Assembly (NCBI GenBank): GCA_023138875.1
Contig: JAGLOO010000053.1
Location: forward strand, 1 to 40,087
Reading direction: 5' to 3'
Origin: Bacteroidales bacterium
GTDB lineage: Bacteria; Bacteroidota; Bacteroidia; Bacteroidales; GCA-2748055
Length of the DNA: 40,087 bases
Part shown: positions 25,954-35,122 of the stretch, one piece after another
How positions within the stretch are numbered: the stretch's first letter is position 1
Layout: the number at the start of each line of letters is the position of its first letter
Translations under genes and position numbers: made by a program
The notes under the pieces: generated by a model
Seen by the model: the letters and a program-made list of their open reading frames with translations, nothing else
Told to the model about the DNA's origin: nothing
Database searches by the model: none

Positions 25954-28671
25954 ATGATGATGAAGAGAGTCGAAGTGCTGAAAATCAGTCTTGTTAGTTT
26001 TCTTTTATTGATTACGTTTTCGGGTTTTGCACAAAACAGTGTTTTAGAAAAGGAAATAAGCATAACATTTAAGAACATTTCTCTTAAGGAAGCGCTTAAT
26101 AAACTTGAGCAGATCATCGGAGTTTCTGTTGCATATAATAACAGTTTAAGTGCCCTCAATAAGAAGATTAATAAGCAATATGAGAACAAAACTCTCAAAT
26201 ATGTTCTTGATGATTTATTATCCGGCAAAGAATTAGCTTACAAGCTGGTCGGAGGGAATATCACCATTTACAATTTAAAAAATCGTAAAAACAACGTAAG
26301 CATCTCCGGGTATATATACGATGCAGAAACGGGGGATGCCCTTATTGGCTGCAACGTGTATGAAAAAGTGAGCCTGGCAGGAACAAGCTCCAACCAGTTT
26401 GGTTTCTACACACTCTTATTGCCCGATGACGGCGGTTCCAAAGAGATTGTTTTTTCGTTTATTGGTTTTGAAAGACAAGAGCGTGTAATTACTTTAAGAG
26501 AGACACGAATAAACATTCGTTTGCAGCCGGCTGCAAACGAACTGGAAACCGTTGAGGTTATTGCCAGGCGGAATGAAAACCTTGATGTGCTCCGGTCTGT
26601 GGAAATGGGTACGGTAAGGTTGAATGCCAAAGAAATCAAAGAGATTCCGGCTATTGCCGGAGAGACCGACCTGCTAAAGTCGATTACTGTTCTCCCAGGT
26701 ATAAAGCCAGGTGTTGATGGTTCTTCGGGATTTTATGTACGTGGCGGCAGCATAGACCAAAACCTGATCTTATTGGATGGCGTTCCTATTTACAACCCAT
26801 ACCACATGTGGGGTTATCTATCCTCTTTTAATGCAGATGCCATCAATAATGTTGTAGTTAAAAAGGGCGTTTTTCCTGCACGCTATGGAGGGCGGCTTTC
26901 GTCGGTGGTTGATATTACCATGAAAGAGGGTAATAATCAAAAATGGACAGGTGATTTCACTGTTGGTCTTTTATCGGCAAAAGCATCGGTAAGCGGACCG
27001 CTGGTAAAAGATAGAAGCTCTGTCATGTTTACTGCCCGCAGAACATACGCCGATTTAATTGTTATCCCTATTCTAAATAAAAGAAACTCATTTGAAGGAT
27101 ACTCTTTAAAGCAAGGCTATAATTTTACCGATTTCAACCTTAAGTATAATTATAGATTTTCGAATAGCGATCGTCTCTATTTTAGTGGTTTTTTAAGCAG
27201 AGACAAGTATTATTATGATAAGAAAGAGGAACAGAAATATGAAGGTGTTGACGTACATGGTCAGTCTGAATCTACCCAGGGCTGGGGTAATGCAATTGCT
27301 GCCCTTCGGTGGAACCACTTGTTTTCGAAAAATATTTTCGTAAATACCACGGCCTATTTTTCTTCATACAAATACTATGTAACCGATCTTAGCAAGCGCA
27401 CCAGTAGTGACCCCGGTTCCGTGGAAGAAAAAGAAAACTCGGTAGAGTACATTTCTGATATTTCTGATTTTGCCATTAAACAAGATTATCAGTTCTCTCC
27501 GTCAAACAAGCATAGTATACGTTTCGGGATGGGTGGTATCTACCACATATTTACACCCGGAGTAAACACATTTTTTTCGAAAACAGGCAGCGAAACCATT
27601 AACAATACAGACGGAAGCGTTAGCATTCATGCAACTGAAATTTCAGCATATGCAGAAGATGACTGGCGCATCACTGACATCCTCCGTGTGAACGGAGGTG
27701 TTCATATTTCCTCCTTTTTTGTTCAGGGGGAAAGTTACTTTTCAGCACAGCCACGCTTTAGTATGAGACTCTTATTGAATAACAGGATTTCTGTTAAGGC
27801 GGGGTATGCTCACATAACACAATATATGCACCTGCTCACCTCATCAGGCATCACTCAGTCATCTGACCTTTGGGTGCCGGCAACAAAGGTTGTAAAACCA
27901 CAGCAATCCAAACAGTTGTCTTTGGGGATGGTTATGACTTTCTCAAAAACCTATTTGTTAGAAGCCGAGGGATATTACAAAACTATGGATAATGTTATAG
28001 CGTATAAAGATGGGGCTAGTTTTTTACTTGATACTCCGGGTTGGGAAGATAAAATTGCTGTCGGAAAAGGCGATGCTTACGGAGGTGAATTACTATTCAA
28101 AAAAACAAGGGGGAGTTTTACAGGGTTTGCAGGTTATACCCTCTCCTGGTCATACCGCAAATTCGATGATATAAATTTTGGGAAGCAATTCCCGTTTCGT
28201 TACGATCGCCGGCACGATATTGCTTTGGTGGGCAAGTACAGGTTTAACCAAAAATGGTCTGTAAACGCTGCCTGGTATTTTTACACCGGCAATGCTGTCA
28301 CCGTACCAACGAGCAGTTATATTACTCCTGATTACGATGCCACTATTCATGGCAACAGATCGTTCCCAAGTCCGGGTATAGTTTATGGTGACATTAAAAG
28401 CAATGGACTGGTTGTTAGTGCACCCTATCGGAATAATTACAGGCTACCCAATTATCATCGATTGGACGTGACAGCATCTTACAGGAAAACTAAGAATTGG
28501 GGAGAGTGGGAACTGGTTTTTGGGATCACTAACTTATATAATAAAATGAATCCTTCTTATTATTATTCGGTTGATGAACAAGATATGAACACCCATAAAA
28601 CCGAAACAAAATATTATCAGCGCACCTTATTCCCGATCATGCCGACCATCAGTTATCGGGTGAAAATATAG
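25954..28671 (+). CDS. TonB-dependent outer membrane receptor with STN signalling domain (FecA-like)
   Basis: A 905-residue outer-membrane transporter. Order: signal peptide (1-26, ending GFA), STN signalling domain (about 34-106; ITFKNISLKEALNKLEQIIG), a carboxypeptidase-regulatory-like beta domain (about 115-200; SISGYIYDAETGDALIGCNV), the plug (about 210-340; KSITVLPGIKPGVDGSSGFY, VRGGSIDQNLILLDGVPIYN) and a 22-strand barrel ending TISYRVKI. The STN domain is what couples ligand binding to the FecR/sigma pair directly upstream. There is no SusD-type partner; a DUF4249 lipoprotein follows instead, 32 bp downstream. The ligand (siderophore, vitamin, peptide or glycan) cannot be inferred. Several ATGs at 25954-25962 are possible starts; the first was kept. 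Confidence 0.92.
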   Translation: MMMKRVEVLKISLVSFLLLITFSGFAQNSVLEKEISITFKNISLKEALNKLEQIIGVSVAYNNSLSALNKKINKQYENKTLKYVLDDLLSGKELAYKLVGGNITIYNLKNRKNNVSISGYIYDAETGDALIGCNVYEKVSLAGTSSNQFGFYTLLLPDDGGSKEIVFSFIGFERQERVITLRETRINIRLQPAANELETVEVIARRNENLDVLRSVEMGTVRLNAKEIKEIPAIAGETDLLKSITVLPGIKPGVDGSSGFYVRGGSIDQNLILLDGVPIYNPYHMWGYLSSFNADAINNVVVKKGVFPARYGGRLSSVVDITMKEGNNQKWTGDFTVGLLSAKASVSGPLVKDRSSVMFTARRTYADLIVIPILNKRNSFEGYSLKQGYNFTDFNLKYNYRFSNSDRLYFSGFLSRDKYYYDKKEEQKYEGVDVHGQSESTQGWGNAIAALRWNHLFSKNIFVNTTAYFSSYKYYVTDLSKRTSSDPGSVEEKENSVEYISDISDFAIKQDYQFSPSNKHSIRFGMGGIYHIFTPGVNTFFSKTGSETINNTDGSVSIHATEISAYAEDDWRITDILRVNGGVHISSFFVQGESYFSAQPRFSMRLLLNNRISVKAGYAHITQYMHLLTSSGITQSSDLWVPATKVVKPQQSKQLSLGMVMTFSKTYLLEAEGYYKTMDNVIAYKDGASFLLDTPGWEDKIAVGKGDAYGGELLFKKTRGSFTGFAGYTLSWSYRKFDDINFGKQFPFRYDRRHDIALVGKYRFNQKWSVNAAWYFYTGNAVTVPTSSYITPDYDATIHGNRSFPSPGIVYGDIKSNGLVVSAPYRNNYRLPNYHRLDVTASYRKTKNWGEWELVFGITNLYNKMNPSYYYSVDEQDMNTHKTETKYYQRTLFPIMPTISYRVKI

Positions 28672-28703
28672 ATGATTATAATAAAACGTACAAAAACACT
28701 CTT

Positions 28704-29645
28704 ATGAAACAGAATTTCGCAATAGCATTACTTGCAAGCTTGCTTTTCTCATCCTGCGATAAGCTATTTGTCATTGACATTCCCGATGCAGATCAGTTAG
28801 TTGTGGTTAATTCCTTTTTTAATGGAGATGAAGAATTAAGTCTGACTGTTACAAAAAGCATGCAACCACAACAGAATGAGGAAGTTGTTGAACTGAAAGA
28901 TGCCATTGTTGCTTTATTCCGGGATAATACTTTTGTAGAAAACCTGAGCTATTATAAATCACCCGTGGATTCCCTGGGCCGGTTTTACTCCAGCACCATT
29001 CCGGTTTCAGGATCTACCTATAAGGTTGAGGTTGAAGCTGAACATCAAAGCAAAGTTATTACACAATCAGAATTACCCTCAATGGTGGATATAGTCATGG
29101 ACAAGGCTATTTGGGTAAAATGGATTACAGCAGAAGACTCGGCATTTACCATCCGTTACTTTTTTGAAATTGCCTTCAACGACCCGCCTGAAGATAATTT
29201 TTATTACATCACTGCATCGGTTCCTGTTTATAAGCTTGATACGATAAACAATACCAGCCGGTTTGAGGCATGGCAATATGCTGAAATAGTTACAGGAGAA
29301 TTACCAAATCACGAGCTTTACATAAACAACGCTCTCCTGTTTAAAGATGCCAACTTCAATGCCTCATTAAAAAAAATCACAGGCACAGCAACTATGTACA
29401 GTATCCCGGACCATTTCATTTATAATGAAGACAAATCTTTTGTGCTTGATAAAAGTATGCTGCATATGGAGCTGCATTCGCTTTCCAAAGATGCTTTTAA
29501 CTTTTGCTCCAGTTATGCTAAAAAACTAGCCACACAAGATGATGTCTATTCTGAACCAACTGTTATTTATACGAATGTTGAAAATGGATTGGGGGTTTTT
29601 GCAGGAGAAAGCATTGCTAAGAAGGATATACTGATACACTATTAA
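28704..29645 (+). CDS. DUF4249 lipoprotein paired with the first TonB receptor
   Basis: A 313-residue lipoprotein: the signal MKQNFAIALLASLLFSSC ends in the lipidation cysteine at residue 18. The N-terminal segment IDIPDADQLVVVNSFFNGDE and LTVTKSMQPQQ, followed by an Ig/carboxypeptidase-like strand pattern (LKDAIVALFRDNTFVENLSY, STIPVSGSTYKVEVEAEH), match DUF4249, a Bacteroidota family nearly always encoded behind FecA-like receptors. By position it may be the surface lipoprotein that helps the receptor capture its ligand, as SusD does for SusC, but this has not been proved for the family. It is the last gene of the first signalling module. Confidence 0.83.
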   Translation: MKQNFAIALLASLLFSSCDKLFVIDIPDADQLVVVNSFFNGDEELSLTVTKSMQPQQNEEVVELKDAIVALFRDNTFVENLSYYKSPVDSLGRFYSSTIPVSGSTYKVEVEAEHQSKVITQSELPSMVDIVMDKAIWVKWITAEDSAFTIRYFFEIAFNDPPEDNFYYITASVPVYKLDTINNTSRFEAWQYAEIVTGELPNHELYINNALLFKDANFNASLKKITGTATMYSIPDHFIYNEDKSFVLDKSMLHMELHSLSKDAFNFCSSYAKKLATQDDVYSEPTVIYTNVENGLGVFAGESIAKKDILIHY

Positions 29646-29696
29646 ATCCCGCCAGAATTACCAAAACCATGATAGTAACAGAAGCATAGTCGCAGA

Positions 29697-30359
29697 ATGA
29701 AAATATCAACCCACCCAAAATACAGGAAGTTTTCATCTCTGCAACATGAGCAATTGCATAGCGTGACTGAAAAGGAAGAAGAGGTTATTCTGGTAAAGGG
29801 GTTGAAAAATGGCGATGAAGCTGCCTTTAATGAACTTTTTAAAAACTATAGAGTCAGGTTACACCGGTTTGTCGTGTCCATTGTAAAACTTGAAAGTGAG
29901 GCTGAGGACATTGTCCAGCAGGTGTTTTTAAATGTTTGGTTGAAAAGGGAGACAATTGATACTGAAAAGAGCTTCTCTGCATTTCTTTATACCATAGCAA
30001 AAAACAGATCCTTGAATACATTGAGAAGTTCTCATACCAATAATCAGTTTTTAAAGGATCAGATTTGGCATAGTATTGAATTAAGCAGGTGCTTCACTGA
30101 TGAGAAAATTGAGTATGACGAATTGCTTAAACAGGTAAGTGAATCATTGGCTAAGCTAACACCTCAACAGCGCAAAATTTTTGAAATGAGCCGTAAAGAG
30201 GGACTTTCGCATGAGGAAATTGGGAAAGAACTTCGCATTTCAAAGAACACGGTAAGAAATCATATTTCAGAGGCTATAAAGCAGATAAAGAAAGAGATAG
30301 AGTTAAATTCAGACGCTTCATCTGTAATTTCAATACTGCTTTTGTGGTTTTTTTCCTAA
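29697..30359 (+). CDS. ECF (FecI-like) RNA polymerase sigma factor, second module
   Basis: A 220-residue sigma factor, longer than the first because of a 30-residue N-terminal extension. Region 2 is FNELFKNYRVRLHRFVVSIV and EAEDIVQQVFLNVWLKRE, with SAFLYTIAKNRSLNTLRSSH; region 4 is KLTPQQRKIFEMSRKEGLSH and EEIGKELRISKNTVRNHISE. The last 12 residues are hydrophobic (SVISILLLWFFS), a tail often seen in Bacteroidota ECF factors and possibly involved in membrane or anti-sigma contact. It starts 51 bp after the DUF4249 gene; no clear promoter box lies in between, so readthrough from the first module is possible. Its FecR partner follows after 53 bp. Confidence 0.9.
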   Translation: MKISTHPKYRKFSSLQHEQLHSVTEKEEEVILVKGLKNGDEAAFNELFKNYRVRLHRFVVSIVKLESEAEDIVQQVFLNVWLKRETIDTEKSFSAFLYTIAKNRSLNTLRSSHTNNQFLKDQIWHSIELSRCFTDEKIEYDELLKQVSESLAKLTPQQRKIFEMSRKEGLSHEEIGKELRISKNTVRNHISEAIKQIKKEIELNSDASSVISILLLWFFS

Positions 30360-30412
30360 AACGTCTGGTACATGTCTAAAGGTTCTGTGTATATCTAATA
30401 GAAGGCGATGGT

Positions 30413-31363
30413 ATGGAAACGGACAGCAACATAGTTTATATCAGAAAATATATCGATAACCAGTGCAATCGGGAGGAATTTGACATTGCATATGATCTTA
30501 TTGTTGATCCTGCATCAAATGAAAAATACGATGATGTATGGTTCGAACAATGGATGAGGTGCATGAATAGTAATCCTGATACTAATTCAGAAATATCAGA
30601 AACAGCAGAGCGTAAATTCAATCCATTTAAAATATTAAAGTATGCAGCGATTCTCATAATACTTATGGCTTCAGTTTGGCTCACAAACTATATCCTATCG
30701 GATAGTGAACCGGCATATACCGAAAATTTTACCACAAGATTTATAAAAGAGCAGATAGACCTGAGCGATGGGTCAAAAGTAATATTGGGGGCTGGCAGTC
30801 AATTAAGAATTTCTGATTCATTTGATAGGGAGAGGGATCTTCAACTCATCGGAGAGGCAACATTTAGCGTTGAAAACGTTCAGAATAGTTCGTTTCAGGT
30901 TCATACCTCTTCTCTAATTGTAAGTGTAATCGGAACATCCTTTAATATCAGGAATTTCGAATTGGAGCCAACCGTACTGGTTACTGTTGAATCAGGAGAA
31001 GTAGAGGTACGGCTTAAAGACGACAACTCCGATAAAAGCTACTTCCTCACTCCGGATATGCAATTGATTTATGATAAAAAGAATCAAACGGTCCAGACAC
31101 GTCAAGTGAACAGCAAGAGAATGCTAACTCAAAACAGCAATACACTTCACTTCGATCAAACTCCGATATATCAAATTATTACAGATATAGAACGACAGTA
31201 TGATGTTAGGATTAGTTATGCTGATTCCTCAATCATCTTTTATCAGGTATCCGGAGAACATTCCAATGAAAGTCTGGATGAACTATTGTCTTCACTCTGT
31301 TTTGTGAATGACTTTACATATGAAAGGGTTAGTGATCATGAGATCTTTTTATTGCACAAATAG
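30413..31363 (+). CDS. FecR-type anti-sigma factor, second module
   Basis: A 316-residue single-pass regulator: cytoplasmic N-terminus, one transmembrane helix (about 76-94; YAAILIILMASVWLTNYIL), the FecR domain (EQIDLSDGSKVILGAGSQLR, LQLIGEATFSVENV, IVSVIGTSFNIRN) and a C-terminal DUF4974 domain (HFDQTPIYQIITDIERQYDV). Its cognate receptor should carry an STN domain. The nearest downstream receptor with one is encoded at 36961, five genes away; the first-module receptor is the other possibility. The gap to the next gene is 55 bp. Confidence 0.91.
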   Translation: METDSNIVYIRKYIDNQCNREEFDIAYDLIVDPASNEKYDDVWFEQWMRCMNSNPDTNSEISETAERKFNPFKILKYAAILIILMASVWLTNYILSDSEPAYTENFTTRFIKEQIDLSDGSKVILGAGSQLRISDSFDRERDLQLIGEATFSVENVQNSSFQVHTSSLIVSVIGTSFNIRNFELEPTVLVTVESGEVEVRLKDDNSDKSYFLTPDMQLIYDKKNQTVQTRQVNSKRMLTQNSNTLHFDQTPIYQIITDIERQYDVRISYADSSIIFYQVSGEHSNESLDELLSSLCFVNDFTYERVSDHEIFLLHK

Positions 31364-31418
31364 TCCTGGTAAACTACAAAGCCTTTAACAATCTCAAACA
31401 TTGAATTTTTTGTAAAAC

Positions 31419-33929
31419 ATGAATATACATCATCCAAATATAGTAATGCTTCTTATAGTCTTTTTCTTACACCTTTCAGATTCGAAGGCTGCAATAATCA
31501 CAGGTTCTGTGAAGGAAAATGAAAGTTTTGAGGCTATTCCATTTGTAAATATCTCGATTGAGGGAACGACTCAAGGAACGGTCTCTGGTATAGATGGGAA
31601 TTTCTCACTCGGAATTGATAGTGCTTGCACAATTATTTTCTCTTCAATAGGGTATATAACTCTTTCAAAACGAGCAAATATTGAATCTATTGATGAAGTT
31701 TGGGATATAAGAATGCAAAGCGACATTGTTAATCTGCCAGAATTAAGCGTCAAACCTGATTATTCATATGACAGAATGCTTTATAAAAAAGTTATTGCGA
31801 AAAAGGGAGACAATAATAGCGATTTGACGGCTATTAGGAGCTATGGCAACTACGATAGAACAACGATTTTATTAGCTACAGACTCTACGAAAAGAATGCA
31901 CCGCATTTTGCAAGAATCAAAAGAGGCTTTCATTCATGATGCAGAAACCGATATTGATTATATCCCGGTATATATCTCTGAAGAACTCAGCGATGTAAAT
32001 TACACCAATAATAAAAAGAACATCAATGTCTTATCAAATAAGAAAGATGGATTATTCCCAAACCTAAATAGCCAGATTGAAAACATGATTCTTGAGAAGA
32101 TTACCATTGAATTCAATTTCTACAAGGATCAAATTAATTTGGCGGATCGTGGCTTTAAATCACCATTGTGTAATAATGCCCTTTTATACTATAACATATA
32201 TTTGAGTGACAGTATTCTAAGCAAAGACACAAAGCATTATAAGTTTAGTTTCTATCCCAAAAACGAACATGGCACTCTCTTTAAAGGACACCTTTGGGTT
32301 GAAGATGAATCATTCGCTCTCATAAGTATTAGTGCAACATTGGCTGAAAAAGCAAGTGTAAATTTTATCAATGCGTTGAATATAAAAGTCTCATACGAGA
32401 AGCAACCCAATGGTAAGTGGTTCTATCACAATCAAAAAATGAGAGTCAACTTCTCTATGGGTAATAATAGGTCAATTAGCATTGAAGATAATCAGAAAAG
32501 TGCGGATATCAATGCGGGTAATTTCTGTATCAATCGCACATTAGAATATGTTGTTCCTGAAAATGAATCTGAAACAGCCGTTACTTCATTATTGAAAGCC
32601 CCGGTATTAATGAACTACGATCAGATAGAGTTGGAGGCGATAAACGGTATTGAAATACTAAAGGAAAACAGAGTTATTAAAAGTGTTGACAGAATTGGGA
32701 ACATGTTTTTATCAGGATATTATTCCAAAAGAAACATTGATATCGGACCTGTTTTTGACCTATATTCTTCCAACTATATTGAAGGACATAGGTTTACACT
32801 TCCCATACGAAGCGGGAAGTCCTTGTCTGAAAAATTCACTTTTGGGGGCTACCTGGGTTACGGAACAAAAAGCAAGAAACTTAAGTATGGCGTATCGTCA
32901 AGTTTATACCTTCCATTTAAGAAGCGAACCATTGTCTCATTCACCTATAATGATGACTATTTCCTGACAAACGACACCAAATATACCCAATTCATTCAGG
33001 AAAATCCATACAGTAAAGGAGACGGCAACCTAATATCGGCAATCACTTCAAAAAATTATAATCCATTTGTTTTTCAACAAAAGAAATTTGAACTGGGTTT
33101 TCAAACAGATATCTCGAAGAATACGGGTGTATTGATAAGTCCGTATTATCATAAAAACTTCGACTCTGAATATGTCCCTTTTACTAAAGCAGGGGTGAAC
33201 TATTCGAAGTTTGACAATTATGGCGTTTTACTTAATGTCAGATTCTCATTCGGTCAGTCATACGATGATATGTACTTCTCCCGGATATACTATGGGAATA
33301 CCTATCCCATTGTTAACCTGAGTTTAGATGTAGGTGAATATCAACTCCCCAGGGTTGCAGATGTTATGGGTGAATCTCAGCACCTTGATGCAAAGGATAA
33401 TATGGGTGGATTTTATACTTTGGCAAATGTCTCTGTCAAGCACCGGTTTAATATTGGTCAAGCCTATGTTCGCTATATGATCAATGCAGGATATATGCAT
33501 GGAGGTGTACCATATACCTTACTCGAAAAACCATACGGCAAGAACTCTTTAGGATATTCACGCTACTCTTATAATTTACTCGGTTATGCATCGTTTGCAC
33601 ATAACTTGTATACGAATATCCATATTAATTTGAATGGAGGAGGAATCATCTTTAATCATATCCCAATTATTTCAAATCTTAAACTAAGAGAGATTATCTC
33701 ATTGAAGTGCTATTACGGTCGAAGGACTGCATCTTTCAAAGAACCCTTCGAAATACCCGATCAATTCAACAACAAAATGACAAAGCCCTATGCAGAGATA
33801 GGCTTTGGTATTACGAATATTTTTAAAGTCTTCCGAATTGAGTATGTGCGTCTTTTAGACAGTGGATCTGCTGTTGATAATTACACATCGAAGCATGGAA
33901 TCAGAATGAGATTTGAAGCATGCTTCTAA
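31419..33929 (+). CDS. DUF5686 outer-membrane protein with carboxypeptidase-regulatory-like domain
   Basis: An 836-residue exported protein. A signal peptide (about 1-24) is followed by a carboxypeptidase-D-regulatory-like domain (25-105; ITGSVKENESFEAIPFVNIS, GTVSGIDGNFSLGI, FSSIGYITLSKR). A long DUF5686 region follows, with YDRMLYKKVIAKKGDNNSDL near 115-135, YKFSFYPKNEHGTLFKGHLW in the middle, and an aromatic, alternating-strand C-terminal half that looks like an outer-membrane barrel (repeated Y/F pairs, ending GIRMRFEACF). Function is unknown in the family. It occupies the place usually taken by the receptor behind a FecR gene. It is the first of five genes with gaps of 55 bp or less. Confidence 0.78.
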   Translation: MNIHHPNIVMLLIVFFLHLSDSKAAIITGSVKENESFEAIPFVNISIEGTTQGTVSGIDGNFSLGIDSACTIIFSSIGYITLSKRANIESIDEVWDIRMQSDIVNLPELSVKPDYSYDRMLYKKVIAKKGDNNSDLTAIRSYGNYDRTTILLATDSTKRMHRILQESKEAFIHDAETDIDYIPVYISEELSDVNYTNNKKNINVLSNKKDGLFPNLNSQIENMILEKITIEFNFYKDQINLADRGFKSPLCNNALLYYNIYLSDSILSKDTKHYKFSFYPKNEHGTLFKGHLWVEDESFALISISATLAEKASVNFINALNIKVSYEKQPNGKWFYHNQKMRVNFSMGNNRSISIEDNQKSADINAGNFCINRTLEYVVPENESETAVTSLLKAPVLMNYDQIELEAINGIEILKENRVIKSVDRIGNMFLSGYYSKRNIDIGPVFDLYSSNYIEGHRFTLPIRSGKSLSEKFTFGGYLGYGTKSKKLKYGVSSSLYLPFKKRTIVSFTYNDDYFLTNDTKYTQFIQENPYSKGDGNLISAITSKNYNPFVFQQKKFELGFQTDISKNTGVLISPYYHKNFDSEYVPFTKAGVNYSKFDNYGVLLNVRFSFGQSYDDMYFSRIYYGNTYPIVNLSLDVGEYQLPRVADVMGESQHLDAKDNMGGFYTLANVSVKHRFNIGQAYVRYMINAGYMHGGVPYTLLEKPYGKNSLGYSRYSYNLLGYASFAHNLYTNIHINLNGGGIIFNHIPIISNLKLREIISLKCYYGRRTASFKEPFEIPDQFNNKMTKPYAEIGFGITNIFKVFRIEYVRLLDSGSAVDNYTSKHGIRMRFEACF

Positions 33930-33940
33930 ACAATAAGAGA

Positions 33941-34483
33941 ATGAAAAAACTGCTATTTATAGTTTTTCTGGTGATATTGACCAAATCTGTTTGCGCGCAA
34001 GAATTGCGAAATTGTCACCAGTTCCCTATACCCGAAAAAACGAGTGATCGTCTGTTTTACCTGCAACGAAATCTAAATGCAAATACGGTTGTCTACGATG
34101 CAAACTTCGATGAACATGGTTGGCTCGATAGTCTGATGCCAATAAATATTTATTGGATACGGTACGAAGAAAGAGGTGTTACCATGCCATTAAGAGTTCT
34201 TGAAAAACGGTTGGCTTTTGGTGTGAAATACAAAAAGCTTCATAACCATTCTTCTGACTTCAGAGTCACATTAAATGCGACCGACAAAAAACATATTTAT
34301 CTTAAACAGGAAGCTCCTTTCAGAGTAACTGCTTTTGTGATCATTAATGGAAAAGAATCAGTTCTTGATCATATCTACGTGCAATCTGAAGGAGATAAAT
34401 ACTATTCAAAAGTCGACTACATCGAAATTTTCGGCAAAGAACAAACCATCTCAAATCACACTTACGAACGGATATTTTTTTGA
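33941..34483 (+). CDS. DUF4833 exported protein
   Basis: A 180-residue protein with a clear signal peptide (MKKLLFIVFLVILTKSVCAQ). The mature part holds FPIPEKTSDRLFYLQRNLNA, NTVVYDANFDEHGWL, INIYWIRYEERGVTMPLRVL and EKRLAFGVKYKKL, which I recognise as DUF4833, a Bacteroidota family of unknown function. A longer frame begins at 33920 inside the DUF5686 gene, but the ATG at 33941 directly precedes the signal peptide and was chosen. It ends 1 bp before the LysE-type gene, so translational coupling is likely. Expected location is the periplasm or outer membrane. Confidence 0.68.
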   Translation: MKKLLFIVFLVILTKSVCAQELRNCHQFPIPEKTSDRLFYLQRNLNANTVVYDANFDEHGWLDSLMPINIYWIRYEERGVTMPLRVLEKRLAFGVKYKKLHNHSSDFRVTLNATDKKHIYLKQEAPFRVTAFVIINGKESVLDHIYVQSEGDKYYSKVDYIEIFGKEQTISNHTYERIFF

Positions 34484-34484
34484 T

Positions 34485-35117
34485 ATGCAAACGGGTTTAC
34501 TATTTCTTCTTCAGGGCATTTTGCTTGGCGGGTTAATTTCTGTGCCAATAGGACCAGTAAATGTTATTTGCCTTCAGAAAACACTGAAGTTGGGGCGAAT
34601 TCAAGGATTTCGAGCCACCTTTGGAGCCACCCTTGCTGATTCAATCTATGCAATGATTGCATTCCTGGGGCTTGGGACAGTCATTCACCTCATTGAGGAT
34701 TTCAGAACACTATTTGAGTTGACGGGAGGTATTGTGATACTTGTATTTGGAGTTGTTCTTTTCCTGAAAGATTCGAAAAGACTATATTCGAAGTATAGTA
34801 CCCGCCCCAATAATAACACAAACAGCATACTCCATTCTTTCATGTTTGCAATTTCAAATCCATTAACGGTTCTATTCTTCCTTACTTATCTGTCAAGTAT
34901 TAGCAGCGATGCAATGCTTCAATCAAAATACCAGATGATCATTTTTGTTGGAGGTGTATTTATTGGATCGCTTACATGGTTCTTCTCACTATCAGGACTA
35001 GTCGATCGTTTTAAGAAACATGTCGATTTACGTCGTATGCATCAAATCAACATGATATGTAGTGGAGTCTTATGTATTACGGGGGTTCTCCTCATTACTA
35101 AATATCTATTAAACTAA
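34485..35117 (+). CDS. LysE/RhtB-family amino-acid exporter
   Basis: A 210-residue inner-membrane protein with about six transmembrane helices. The LysE signature is at the N-terminus: LLGGLISVPIGPVNVICLQK, then RIQGFRATFGATLADSIYAM, and a central SNPLTVLFFLTYL. Relatives export lysine, homoserine, threonine, cysteine pathway products or other small amines. The open frame extends upstream to 34347, but that part overlaps the DUF4833 gene; the ATG at 34485, 1 bp after its stop, gives the family's usual N-terminus. It is followed after 5 bp by an aminolipid acyltransferase, a pairing that suggests amino-acid handling connected with aminolipids. The substrate is not determinable. Confidence 0.87.
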   Translation: MQTGLLFLLQGILLGGLISVPIGPVNVICLQKTLKLGRIQGFRATFGATLADSIYAMIAFLGLGTVIHLIEDFRTLFELTGGIVILVFGVVLFLKDSKRLYSKYSTRPNNNTNSILHSFMFAISNPLTVLFFLTYLSSISSDAMLQSKYQMIIFVGGVFIGSLTWFFSLSGLVDRFKKHVDLRRMHQINMICSGVLCITGVLLITKYLLN

Positions 35118-35122
35118 AAACC

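Noticed and set aside
34347-34484. N-terminal extension of the LysE-type protein
   Set aside because: These 46 residues overlap the DUF4833 gene and are hydrophilic, unlike the family N-terminus that begins at 34485.
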